In this document: positions 1-8,912 of the stretch, in pieces
How positions within the stretch are numbered: position 1 is the first letter of the stretch
How the letters are laid out: each line of letters starts with the position of its first letter
Origin: Thermoleophilia bacterium
GTDB lineage: Bacteria > Actinomycetota > Thermoleophilia > Gaiellales > Gaiellaceae
Direction of reading: 5' to 3'
DNA: 45,087 bases
Assembly (NCBI GenBank): GCA_026785685.1
Contig: JAJAZN010000238.1
Coordinates: 1-45,087, forward strand
Notes under the pieces: generated by a model
The model's input: the letters and a program-made list of their open reading frames with translations, nothing else
The model's database searches: none
What the model was told of the DNA's origin: nothing
Made by a program: the position numbers and the translations under genes

Positions 1-1063
1 CGGGGTACGCGACGGGGTCCTCTATCGTCGTCAACTGCCGGGGGGGTGTGTTGAGCACTTCAACACAGGAATAGCGCGGCGGCGTCTGGCCCGCCCGGGG
101 CGGGCCGACGACGACGATCGCTCCGAACGGTTGCGAGATAGCATGTTCCAGGGCGGCGCGGCTGCGTGGCCACATGCCGAGCGCATCGAGAGACTCGGGA
201 GCCTCTCCCTGCGAGAGGATTCGCAGCGTGACCTTTTCCCCGTGTGTCGTCGGGAGGATTGCGATGCGCACGTCGATCGCTTCTCCGGCTCGCTTGATCG
301 AGACGCGCCCGTCCTGGGGGGCACGCCTCTCGGCGATATCGAGGCCCCCCATGATTTTGAGGCGGCTGGCCACGGCGGCGCCCTGCGTGCCGGCGATGGA
401 CGTCAGTTCCCGCATGACCCCGTCGACGCGAACGCGAACGAAGAGGCGTCGTTGCTGCGGCGTGAAGTGAATGGCGGCGGCGCCGAGGTCGAGAGCCTTT
501 GAGATAGCTCGGTTGATGAAGACGACCGCAGGCGTATCGTGGTTCAAGTCGAGGACGGTCGCGTCGTCCTCCGTCTCGGCGGCGCTCGTGACGACGTCCT
601 CGATGTCGATCGTGGCTTCGTCGTTCAGTTTCGTGATCGCGAGCTCGATCGCGTCGGGAGCTGCCACGCACACGCGCACGGGCATTCCGAGTGCGAGCCG
701 AAGGTCGTCCGAGAACATCACATTCGTCGGGTCGGAGACAGCGACGAGAACGTAGCCGTCGTCCATGATCTTGATCGGGATCGCCCCGTAGCGGCGGGCC
801 AGGATCTCCGGGAGGAGCATCGCCGCGTCGATCTCGATGGACGCGGAGTCGAGCTCCACGAAGTCGAGGTCATGCTGTTCGGCGAGAACGCGGGTGACCT
901 GCAACCGGGTCGCGAAACCGTTGGTGACGAGGATCTCGCCAAGACGAAGCTCCGGTTTCATCCGCTTCTCGAGCAGCGCGACCTCGAGCTGCTCCGGTGT
1001 AATCGCGCCGTCGCGCACAAGGAGAGTCCCGAGGGCCGGCCACGGGTTCCTGGCTGCTTCCAT
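1..1063 (-). CDS. GspE/PilB-family type II secretion/type IV pilus assembly ATPase-like protein, MshEN-like N-domain, C-terminus cut by window edge
   Basis: Manual minus-strand translation from ATG at 1063: MEAARNPWPALGTLLVRDGAITPEQLEVALLEKRMKPELRLGEILVTNGF...; later RVRVDGVMRELTSIAGTQGAAVASRLKIMGGLDIAERRAPQDGRV and GPPRAGQTPPRYSCVEVLNTPPRQLTTIEDPVAYP. Open to the window edge, so absent from the ORF track. Confidence 0.85.
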   Translation of the reverse strand, partial: MEAARNPWPALGTLLVRDGAITPEQLEVALLEKRMKPELRLGEILVTNGFATRLQVTRVLAEQHDLDFVELDSASIEIDAAMLLPEILARRYGAIPIKIMDDGYVLVAVSDPTNVMFSDDLRLALGMPVRVCVAAPDAIELAITKLNDEATIDIEDVVTSAAETEDDATVLDLNHDTPAVVFINRAISKALDLGAAAIHFTPQQRRLFVRVRVDGVMRELTSIAGTQGAAVASRLKIMGGLDIAERRAPQDGRVSIKRAGEAIDVRIAILPTTHGEKVTLRILSQGEAPESLDALGMWPRSRAALEHAISQPFGAIVVVGPPRAGQTPPRYSCVEVLNTPPRQLTTIEDPVAYP

Positions 1064-1252
1064 GCTCGACGTATCGGCAGCGCAGTTCCCTGAGTTGAGG
1101 GATTCCGCTCGTTCGGGAGTGAGATCGGTGAAACTGACGGCGTGCACGCGTCGCGACCATCGGGCCAGGGCTGCTGATCGATCGGGCTGTGCGCACGGCC
1201 CGGTGTAGTCGAGACGGTGCTATCCTTCGGAGACCGCATTTCAGGCTTGACG

Positions 1253-1276
1253 AAATGGGCGCAAGAGCGCCCATTT
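1253..1276 (+). terminator. Perfect 10-bp stem hairpin with T-rich 3' side in the rimP 5' leader (attenuator/terminator-like)
   Basis: aaatgggcgc-aaga-gcgcccattt followed by ttgttg, about 50 nt upstream of the rimP ATG. Confidence 0.6.
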
Positions 1277-1324
1277 TTGTTGAGGAAACGTCGTCTCGAG
1301 GCACGGGGAAACAGGTTGGCCGAC

Positions 1325-1756
1325 ATGCTCGCAACAGAACGGAAGCTCTCCCGGGACATCGTTCCGGCGGTCGAGCGCGCCGTCCCTGGGGTCGAGGTGC
1401 TCGCGGTCGAACTCCTCTCGCCGAGCAGGTTCTGCGTCTATGTCGATCACGCTGCCGGTGTCGACCACGCACTTTGCACACGAGTCACGGAGATCCTCTC
1501 GGACTATCGAGGCACGTACACGATCGACGTGTCCTCGCCGGGTCTCGATCGGCCCCTTCGCCGACCGGAGCATTTCCGGGCCGCGATCGGCCAGGACGTT
1601 CAGATTCGCACGGCCGGTGAGATCTCCGGCAAGAAGAAATTTCGCGGCCCGGTTGTGGCCGCGTCGGAACGGAGCCTCCGGATCGCCGACGGCGAAGCGG
1701 AGCTCGACATCCCGTACGACGCAATCGTCCGGGGCAACCTGATCGATGAGGGATAG
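1325..1756 (+). CDS. rimP: Ribosome maturation factor RimP
   Basis: MLATERKLSRDIVPAVERAVPGVEVLAVEL...YTIDVSSPGLDRPLRRPEHF; directly upstream of nusA. Confidence 0.9.
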   Translation: MLATERKLSRDIVPAVERAVPGVEVLAVELLSPSRFCVYVDHAAGVDHALCTRVTEILSDYRGTYTIDVSSPGLDRPLRRPEHFRAAIGQDVQIRTAGEISGKKKFRGPVVAASERSLRIADGEAELDIPYDAIVRGNLIDEG

Positions 1757-1764
1757 GTGACGTC

Positions 1765-3162
1765 ATGACCGCTGAAATCATGGAAGGCATCCGCACGATC
1801 GAGCGCGAGAAGGGCATCGAGGCCGGCACGCTCGTGGCGGCGCTCGAGGACGCGCTGCTTGCTGCATACAAGAAGACGCCCGGCGCTTCCCGTCACGCCG
1901 AGGTGATCCTCGACGAGGAGGGCGACTTCAGGGTCTATTCGATTGAGATTCCAGCAGACCTCGAGGAGCGACTCGTCGAGGAAGCACGTGAGGCGGCGAT
2001 CGACGAGCTCGAGCGGATCGAGGAGGAGACGGGCGAGCGACAGCACACGCTGATCAGCGACGCCGACCTCGAGCTCGACTGGGCGCAGGTGCCGGAGGAG
2101 TTGATGGTGCGCGCTGACGCAACGCCCGAGGGCTTCGGACGGATCGCCGCCATGACGGCCAAGCAGGTCATCCAGCAGCGCATCCGCGAGGCAGAGCGCA
2201 TGATGATGTACGACGAGTACATCGATCGTCAGGGCGAGGTTGTCACGGGGATCGTGCAGCAGGCCGGTGATCGCAACAACGTGCTCGTCGATCTCGGTCG
2301 CGTCGAGGCGCTCCTGCCGCGGTCGGAGCAGGTCGACGGCGAGCGCTACGAGCAAGGCTCGCGGATCAAGGCCGTGATCACCGAGGTTCGATCTGGCACG
2401 AAGGGGCCGCAGGTGATCCTGTCGCGCCGCGACCCCGAGTTGATCAAGACTCTTTTCGAGCTCGAGGTTCCCGAGATCGCAGACGGCCTCGTGGAGATCC
2501 GTGGTGTCGCTCGAGAGCCGGGTTACCGCTCGAAGATCGCCGTTGAGTCGCACACGCAGGGCGTCGATCCAGTCGGTGCCTGTGTCGGGCCGCGCGGTTC
2601 GCGCGTCCGCATGGTCGTCTCGGAGTTGCGCGGCGAGAAAATCGACATCATCCCTTGGAACTCCGAGCCCGCTCGGTTCGTCGCAAAGGCTCTCTCGCCG
2701 GCCCGCGTGCGCGAGGTCTACATCGACGATGACACCCGCGAGGCGACGGTTGTCGTCCCCGATGACCAGCTCGCGCTCGCGATCGGCAAGGAGGGTCTCA
2801 ACGCCCGGCTTGCCGCGCGGCTCACCGGATGGAAGGTCGACATCCAGTCGGACACCGAGTTCGCAAAGGCCGAGGCGGAAGCCGCCTACGCCGGCGAGGA
2901 TGACACGCAGGAGTTCTCTGGACGTTGCGCAGCGATGCTTTCGAACGGCAAGCGCTGCCCGAACGCCGCGCTCCCGGGCTCGCACTACTGCGGTGTCCCG
3001 GCCCATCAGGAGCTCCATGGCACTGCTCCGCCGGCCGAGCTCCCCGAGGACGACGACGCGAACGAGATCGACGAGGTCATCGCAGATGGTGTCGTCGACG
3101 TCGCCGAGCCGGAGGCCGTGCTCGACGCGATCGCCGAGGAGGACGAGTCTCCTGACGCATGA
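1765..3162 (+). CDS. nusA: Transcription termination/antitermination protein NusA with Cys-rich C-terminal tail
   Basis: S1/KH motifs: GACVGPRGSRVRMVVSELRGEKIDIIPW, LAIGKEGLNARLAARLTGWKVDIQ. Confidence 0.97.
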   Translation: MTAEIMEGIRTIEREKGIEAGTLVAALEDALLAAYKKTPGASRHAEVILDEEGDFRVYSIEIPADLEERLVEEAREAAIDELERIEEETGERQHTLISDADLELDWAQVPEELMVRADATPEGFGRIAAMTAKQVIQQRIREAERMMMYDEYIDRQGEVVTGIVQQAGDRNNVLVDLGRVEALLPRSEQVDGERYEQGSRIKAVITEVRSGTKGPQVILSRRDPELIKTLFELEVPEIADGLVEIRGVAREPGYRSKIAVESHTQGVDPVGACVGPRGSRVRMVVSELRGEKIDIIPWNSEPARFVAKALSPARVREVYIDDDTREATVVVPDDQLALAIGKEGLNARLAARLTGWKVDIQSDTEFAKAEAEAAYAGEDDTQEFSGRCAAMLSNGKRCPNAALPGSHYCGVPAHQELHGTAPPAELPEDDDANEIDEVIADGVVDVAEPEAVLDAIAEEDESPDA

Positions 3163-3404
3163 AGGCCCCGCCGGAGAGGACGTGCGTGGGCTGTGGGCGC
3201 AAGTCGCCACAGTCGGAGCTCCTGCGTTTCGGCTCCGTCGACGGGCGGCTGACGGTCGGTCGTACGATCCCCGGCAGGGGTGTCTATACGTGCCGGAGGC
3301 TCGTGTGTTTCGAGCGAGCAGTCGCATCGCGCGGCTTCAGCAGGGTGCTTCGTCGCACGGTGCTCGTCGAGCCGGAACTCGCGCGCCACTACACTGACAG
3401 CTGA
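3159..3404 (+). CDS. rnpM: YlxR family RNase P modulator
   Basis: RTCVGCGRKSPQSELLRF...GRGVYTCRR; sits between nusA and infB, ATGA overlap with nusA. Confidence 0.92.
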   Translation: MKAPPERTCVGCGRKSPQSELLRFGSVDGRLTVGRTIPGRGVYTCRRLVCFERAVASRGFSRVLRRTVLVEPELARHYTDS

Positions 3405-5404
3405 TGGCAGACGAACCCAACAAGCCAAGTCGCCCGATCCGCCCTCGTGGAGGCCCTTCCGGCCGGAAGCGCCGCGTCGTCATCGACGGTGGAAACACCC
3501 GCGGACGCGACGGTCGTCAGGCGCGCGATCGCGGCGCCTCACCGGAGACGCAGTCGAGGCAGCAGCCGGTTGCGACTCCGTCGGGACCGGTCACGGTTCC
3601 CTCGGGGGTCAGCGTCAAGGATCTGTCGGCTGCGCTTGGAATCACCGTCGTTCAGATCATCAAGATCATGATGGGTCTCGGCGAGATGGTCACCATCACG
3701 CAGTCTCTGACCGACGAGTCCGTGCTTCTCATTGCCACCGAGGTCGAACGCGAGGTCGTGATCAAGCACGCTGCGGACGACGACTCGGGGCCCGAGATCT
3801 TCGAGGACTCGGATGATGATCTCGCAGCGCGCCCGCCGGTGGTCACGATCATGGGTCACGTCGATCACGGCAAGACCACGCTGCTCGACGCGATCCGCGA
3901 GACGTCGGTGGTCGACACCGAGGCGGGCGGGATCACGCAGCACATCGGTGCCTATCAGGCCGTCCTCGACGGACGCCGGATCACGTTTCTCGATACCCCG
4001 GGCCATGAGGCTTTCACGGCCATGCGCGCCCGCGGTGCGAAGGTGACCGACATTGCGATCCTGGTCGTTGCGGCGGATGACGGAGTCATGCCGCAGACAC
4101 GCGAGTCGATCTCGCATGCACGCGCCGCCGGCGTGCCGATCGTCGTCGCGGTCAACAAGATCGACGTCCCGAACGCCAATCTCGACCGCGTCCGCTCCGA
4201 GCTCGCAACCGAAGGCCTGCAGCCCGAGGAGTGGGGCGGCACGACGCAGTTTGCCGAGGTCTCCGCAAAGCAGCGACTCAACCTCGACGAGCTGCTCGAG
4301 AAGCTCTTGCTCGTCGCCGACGCCGAGCTCGATCTCCGTGCCAATCCGTCCGTTGAAGCATCGGGCCCCATTATCGAATCACGCCTCGATGTCGGACGCG
4401 GCCCGGTCGCAACCATGCTCGTGCATCGCGGGACGTTGCGCGTGGGCGACGCAATCGTCGCGGGTGATGCGTCCGGCAAGGTGAGGGCGCTCTACGACTA
4501 CAAGGGCGAGAAGGTGAGGGAGGCGCGCCCAGGCGAGCCGGTCGAGATCCTCGGCTTCGATCGTCCGCCGCCTGCAGGCGAGCTCGCCCGCGTCGTCGAG
4601 CACGAGCGGCTCGCGAAGGACATCGCCCAGAAGAGGTCTGGACGCCTCCGGCGTGAGCAGCTCGCGCAGCGCTCGAAGCGCGGCGTTTCGCTGGAGAGCC
4701 TGTTCTCCCAGTTGCAGGAGGGCGTCGTTCAGGACCTCAACATCGTCCTCAAGGGCGACGTTCAGGGATCCGTCGAGGCATTGCTCGGCGAGCTCGGAAA
4801 GATCCAGCACTCCGAGGTGCGAGTCAACGTGATCCACACGGGCGTCGGAGGCATCACCGAGAACGACATCAACCTTGCGTCAGCATCGAACGCGCTCGCG
4901 ATCGGCTTCACCGTCCGACCGAGCGCCGAGGCGCGCGCACTCGCCGATCGCGAGGGCGTCGACGTCCGAACCTACCGCGTCATCTATCAGCTCACCGACG
5001 AGATCCAGCAGGCACTCGTCGGCATGCTCACCCCGGTGCAGACCGAGGAGACGTTGGGCGAGGCCGAGGTGCGCGCGCTGTTCAGGGTCTCGCGCCTGGG
5101 TACGATCGCAGGCTGCATGGTCACGACCGGCTCGATCCGGCGCAACGCACAGGTGCGTGTGGTGCGAGACGGCACGGAGATCTACGACACGTCGATCTCG
5201 CAGCTGAAGCGCTTCAAGGATGACGCGCGCGAGGTCACCGAGGGCTTCGAGTGCGGGATCCTACTCGAGGGATACAACGACCTCAAGGAGGGCGACATCC
5301 TCGAGGCCTACGAGACGAAACAGGTTGAGCGCACCGATCTGGCCGAGACCGTGGGCGCGCGGGCCTCCGTCGCCGATTCGGCTGACGACGCCGAAGACGA
5401 GTGA
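3404..5404 (+). CDS. infB: Translation initiation factor IF-2 (short form)
   Basis: VVTIMGHVDHGKTTLLDAIRET, DTPGHEAFTAMRARGAKVTDIAILVVAADDGVMPQT, NKIDVP. Confidence 0.98.
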   Translation: MADEPNKPSRPIRPRGGPSGRKRRVVIDGGNTRGRDGRQARDRGASPETQSRQQPVATPSGPVTVPSGVSVKDLSAALGITVVQIIKIMMGLGEMVTITQSLTDESVLLIATEVEREVVIKHAADDDSGPEIFEDSDDDLAARPPVVTIMGHVDHGKTTLLDAIRETSVVDTEAGGITQHIGAYQAVLDGRRITFLDTPGHEAFTAMRARGAKVTDIAILVVAADDGVMPQTRESISHARAAGVPIVVAVNKIDVPNANLDRVRSELATEGLQPEEWGGTTQFAEVSAKQRLNLDELLEKLLLVADAELDLRANPSVEASGPIIESRLDVGRGPVATMLVHRGTLRVGDAIVAGDASGKVRALYDYKGEKVREARPGEPVEILGFDRPPPAGELARVVEHERLAKDIAQKRSGRLRREQLAQRSKRGVSLESLFSQLQEGVVQDLNIVLKGDVQGSVEALLGELGKIQHSEVRVNVIHTGVGGITENDINLASASNALAIGFTVRPSAEARALADREGVDVRTYRVIYQLTDEIQQALVGMLTPVQTEETLGEAEVRALFRVSRLGTIAGCMVTTGSIRRNAQVRVVRDGTEIYDTSISQLKRFKDDAREVTEGFECGILLEGYNDLKEGDILEAYETKQVERTDLAETVGARASVADSADDAEDE

Positions 5405-5409
5405 CGGGA

Positions 5410-5426
5410 CCGGCCGTTTCGGCCGG
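5410..5426 (+). terminator. Short GC hairpin just after infB (weak terminator/pausing candidate)
   Basis: ccggccg-ttt-cggccgg immediately after the infB stop; no T-tract. Confidence 0.3.
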
Positions 5427-5533
5427 CTGTCGCCCAGCGAGATCAGTGAGCTTCGGGGTGCTCGGGAGCACGTGGACGACCCGGGTTCGATCGTGGAGCA
5501 ACGAGCAACCGCTACGACCGGTTGAATAGGGCC

Positions 5534-5833
5534 ATGGCGACGGGCTTCATTGGCATCTACACGTTCGAGCTGCTCATCCCGGAGAGCCACTCGCTCAAGG
5601 AGAAGCGCATGATCCTCCGATCCGTCAAGGCGCAGTTGACCAACAGGGTCGCCTGCTCCATCGCGGAGGTCGATCACCACGACGTCTGGCAGCGATCGCG
5701 CCTCACCCTCGCGTGTGTGGCCCGCGAGGCGGGGGAAGCCGAGCGCCTGCTCGACACGGCGGAGCGGTGGCTCTTGACCCAGGGCTTCGAGCTGATCTCT
5801 CACGAGCGCGAGCTGGTGTCGCTCGATGACTAG
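5534..5833 (+). CDS. DUF503 (YlxP-like) protein
   Basis: GIYTFELLIPESHSLKEKRMILRSVKAQL...AEVDHHDVWQRSRLTLACVA; infB-rbfA interval synteny; ATG at 5534 preferred over TTG 5522. Confidence 0.88.
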   Translation: MATGFIGIYTFELLIPESHSLKEKRMILRSVKAQLTNRVACSIAEVDHHDVWQRSRLTLACVAREAGEAERLLDTAERWLLTQGFELISHERELVSLDD

Positions 5834-6215
5834 GAATCCCTCACGATCGCCCCGGATGCGCCGTGTCGACGAGGCGATCAAGGCGGTCGTCTCCGAGACG
5901 ATCCCCACGCTGAAGGATCCACGGATCGGGTTCGTCACGGTGACGGGCGTCGTCACGACATCCGACCTGGCGCAGGCAACCGTTTGGTTGAGCGTCTACG
6001 GTGGCGAGAAGAGGCGGCAGGCGACGCTCACGGCGCTCGAGGGAGCGGCAGGCATCCTCCAGTCGAAGGTCAATCATGACCTTCGTTTGCGGAGGACTCC
6101 CCAGCTCATCTTCCAGTACGATCCGTCGGTCGAGGACGGTGTTCGGATGTCGAAGCTCATCGACGAGCTCGATCCAGGTCCCGAAGAGGTGACTGCCGGT
6201 GACGACGAAAAGTGA
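5826..6215 (+). CDS. rbfA: Ribosome-binding factor A
   Basis: RVDEAIKAVVSETIPTLKDPRIGFVTVTGVVTTSDLAQATVWLSVYG. Confidence 0.93.
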   Translation: MTRNPSRSPRMRRVDEAIKAVVSETIPTLKDPRIGFVTVTGVVTTSDLAQATVWLSVYGGEKRRQATLTALEGAAGILQSKVNHDLRLRRTPQLIFQYDPSVEDGVRMSKLIDELDPGPEEVTAGDDEK

Positions 6216-7194
6216 GACCGCAGCGGTCGCGGATGCGCTTCGTGCGAACGATCGCTTCGTCGTTACCTCGCACGAGAATCCCGATGGGGATGCACTCGGT
6301 TCATTGCTCGCCACGCACCTCGCGCTCGTCGAGCTCGGGAAGGACAGCGTGATGGTTCTTGTCGGTGAGTCGCCGCTGCCCGGGGAGTACAGGTTCCTCG
6401 ACGTCGTCGGTGCTGGGCTTCTCCGAGTCATTCCAGAGGATCAGGCCGACCGGGTGCTCGTGGCCGTCGACTGCGCGCAGGAGACACGCCTGACGGACGC
6501 GCGACTGCTCGACGCGCCTCTGATCGTCAACATCGACCATCACCACGACAACACCCGGTTCGGTGGGGTCAATCTCGTTGCCGACGGCGCTTCGTCGACA
6601 GCCGAGGTGCTTGCGGACGTCTTCGCCGAGCTCGGGCTGTCTCTGACGCCGGCGATCGCCGAGGCTCTCTACACCGGGCTCGTCACCGATACGGGGCGAT
6701 TCCAGTACTCGAACACGACACCGAAGGCTCTCCACCTCGCAGCCGAGCTCGTCGAGGCGCGCGCAAACCCGAAGAGCGTCTTTCAGGCCGTCTACGAGTC
6801 CATGCCGTTTCCGAAGCTGAAGCTGCTCGCTCGCGCCCTCGAGCGCGCATCGCTCCACGCCGACGGTCGCGTCGTCATCTCCTATCTCGTTCGAGAAGAT
6901 TTCTCCGACGTCCACGCGCTGGAGCCGTACTCCGAAGGGATCATCGATATTCTGCGTGCCGTCGAGGGCGTCGAGCTCGCAGCGCTCATTCGGGAGCCGC
7001 CTCGAGATGACGGCCCGGCCCGGAAGGTCTCGCTCCGCTCGTCGACCGAGAGGGTGGACGTGTCCGCGATCGCCCGGAAGTCGAACGGGGGTGGGCATCG
7101 CCAGGCAGCGGGGTTCTCGAGCGATCTTCCGCTCAACGACGTGATCGCGTTCATCGTGGCCGAGTTCACTGCGCTCCCCGCCCCGGCTGCGTAA
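6199..7194 (+). CDS. DHH/DHHA1 phosphoesterase, NrnA-like oligoribonuclease/pAp phosphatase
   Basis: SHENPDGDALGSLLA, NIDHHHDNTRFG, TDTGRFQYSNT, SNGGGHRQAAGF. Confidence 0.92.
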   Translation: MTTKSETAAVADALRANDRFVVTSHENPDGDALGSLLATHLALVELGKDSVMVLVGESPLPGEYRFLDVVGAGLLRVIPEDQADRVLVAVDCAQETRLTDARLLDAPLIVNIDHHHDNTRFGGVNLVADGASSTAEVLADVFAELGLSLTPAIAEALYTGLVTDTGRFQYSNTTPKALHLAAELVEARANPKSVFQAVYESMPFPKLKLLARALERASLHADGRVVISYLVREDFSDVHALEPYSEGIIDILRAVEGVELAALIREPPRDDGPARKVSLRSSTERVDVSAIARKSNGGGHRQAAGFSSDLPLNDVIAFIVAEFTALPAPAA

Positions 7195-7209
7195 GGTCGA
7201 ACTGACGTC

Positions 7210-8031
7210 ATGGCGATTCCCAAGGGACTCGATCCGACCGGCGTGATTCTCGTCGACAAGCCCGGTGGTCCTTCGTCGTTCGCCGTCCTCGCGGGCGTGC
7301 GGGCCCGGACACGGGCGAAGACGGGTCACGCCGGGACACTGGATCCGTTTGCCACAGGCCTCCTGCTGTTGTTGTCCGGTAGGGCAACTAGGCTGGCTTC
7401 ATGTTTCGTCGGGCTCCCCAAGCGCTACCTCACGGATGTCGACCTGTCGTACCGGACAACAACGGGCGATCCCGAAGGATCGCCGCTCGGGTCGCACGAG
7501 CCGCCAAGCCTTGCGGAGCTAGAGGCGTCGCTCGCGGCCCTCCGTGGTGACGTCGAGCTACCGATCCCAGCGGCCTCCGCTGTGAAGATCGATGGTGAGC
7601 GCGCCTACCGTCTGCATCGCAAGGGCATCGCGGTCGAGATGCCCATGCGTCGCTCGCGCGTCGATGCGCTCGACGTCATCGCGTATTCAGACGGCATCGC
7701 GACGCTCGATGTCGCCGTTAGCTCGGGGACATATGTCCGTTCCATCGCGGACGTGCTCGGCGGGCATTGCAAGGCGCTGCGGCGAACGGAGGTCGGACCG
7801 TTCACGATCGCCGAGGCGGACGCCGAGCGGGTGGTGCCGCTCGAGGAGGCACTCGGACGCGTCGGGCTGACGCTCGCGGAAGCCGATGCCGACCGCAGAA
7901 GCCGGGCAGACGGCGATCGCAGTCGGGCGGCGGCACAGGCGGCACTCCAAGCTGCGGAGCTCGGGACGGAGCCGGTGGCGGCGCAGTCCGTTGCGAAAGG
8001 CGAGCCCGCGGCAGAGGCCGAAGCCCTCTGA
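7210..8031 (+). CDS. truB: tRNA pseudouridine(55) synthase TruB
   Basis: GVILVDKPGGPSSF, GHAGTLDPFATGLLLLLSG, SSGTYVRSIADVLG; Ala/Glu-rich C-terminal extension. Confidence 0.95.
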   Translation: MAIPKGLDPTGVILVDKPGGPSSFAVLAGVRARTRAKTGHAGTLDPFATGLLLLLSGRATRLASCFVGLPKRYLTDVDLSYRTTTGDPEGSPLGSHEPPSLAELEASLAALRGDVELPIPAASAVKIDGERAYRLHRKGIAVEMPMRRSRVDALDVIAYSDGIATLDVAVSSGTYVRSIADVLGGHCKALRRTEVGPFTIAEADAERVVPLEEALGRVGLTLAEADADRRSRADGDRSRAAAQAALQAAELGTEPVAAQSVAKGEPAAEAEAL

Positions 8032-8894
8032 TGCGCATCGTGTCCGCCCCCGGGCAGCTCGACCGGCAACCGCGTGCGGTTGCGATCGGTACCTTCGACG
8101 GCGTCCACCGAGGGCATCGGAGCACCGTCCAGGCGGCGATCGACACGGGTCTCGCGCCCACGGTGATCACGTTCGATCCGCATCCACGAATCGCCCTCGG
8201 GAACCACGTCGAGCTGATCTCGACGCTCGAGCGACGGCTCGAGCTGCTCGGAGAGGCCGGGGTGGAGGCGACGCTGATTGCGTCCTTCACCCCGGAGCTG
8301 ATGTCGCTCGAGCCGGAGGTATTTGCGGAGCGGTACCTGCGCGGGATCGGTGTGGAGGCCGTTGCGGCGGGTGAGAACTTCCGGTTCGGGGCGCGTCGCC
8401 GCGGCGCCCTCACGATGCTGGAGAGGCTCGGCTTCGAGATCCTCGAGGTCGAGATGGTCCCGGGCGTCTCGTCGTCCGCGATCCGGCAGGCACTCCAGGA
8501 GGGTGACGTTTGCGGGGCGGCGGCCATGCTCGGCCGGCCCTATGAGCTCGACGGGATCGTCGTAGCCGGCGATCAGCGTGGCGGCACTCTCGGGTACCCG
8601 ACGGCGAACCTCGCTCTCGATCCGCACTCCGTGTGCCCGCGCTACGGCATTTACGCGGGCGCGGCTCTCGACCACCGTGCAGCACTCTCGATCGGCACGA
8701 ACCCGCATTACGGCGGAACCGAGCGGCGAATCGAGCCATACCTGCTCGACTTCGAGGGAGACCTCTACGGGAAGCGACTCGTCGTCGAGGTATGGGAGCG
8801 CCTCAGAAACGAGATGGTCTTCGACTCGGAGGAAGACCTCGTCGCCCAGATCGGCCGCGATGTCGAGGCAACGCGCGCGGCGACCCGGCCGTGA
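8031..8894 (+). CDS. ribF: Bifunctional riboflavin kinase/FAD synthetase
   Basis: AIGTFDGVHRGHRSTVQAAI, TFDPHPR, GTLGYPTANLAL; start ATG 8031 overlaps the truB stop. Confidence 0.95.
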   Translation: MRIVSAPGQLDRQPRAVAIGTFDGVHRGHRSTVQAAIDTGLAPTVITFDPHPRIALGNHVELISTLERRLELLGEAGVEATLIASFTPELMSLEPEVFAERYLRGIGVEAVAAGENFRFGARRRGALTMLERLGFEILEVEMVPGVSSSAIRQALQEGDVCGAAAMLGRPYELDGIVVAGDQRGGTLGYPTANLALDPHSVCPRYGIYAGAALDHRAALSIGTNPHYGGTERRIEPYLLDFEGDLYGKRLVVEVWERLRNEMVFDSEEDLVAQIGRDVEATRAATRP

Positions 8895-8912
8895 CGAGCG
8901 CCTGACGTGCTG

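Noticed and set aside
1600-3327. 575-aa antisense ORF over rimP/nusA/rnpM
   Set aside because: Arg/Asp/Leu-rich shadow of strong sense genes; typical of GC-rich codon bias, no family resemblance.
7767-8030. N-terminal extension of ribF ORF upstream of 8031
   Set aside because: Overlaps truB out of frame; ATG at 8031 overlapping the truB stop gives the canonical RibF N-terminus.
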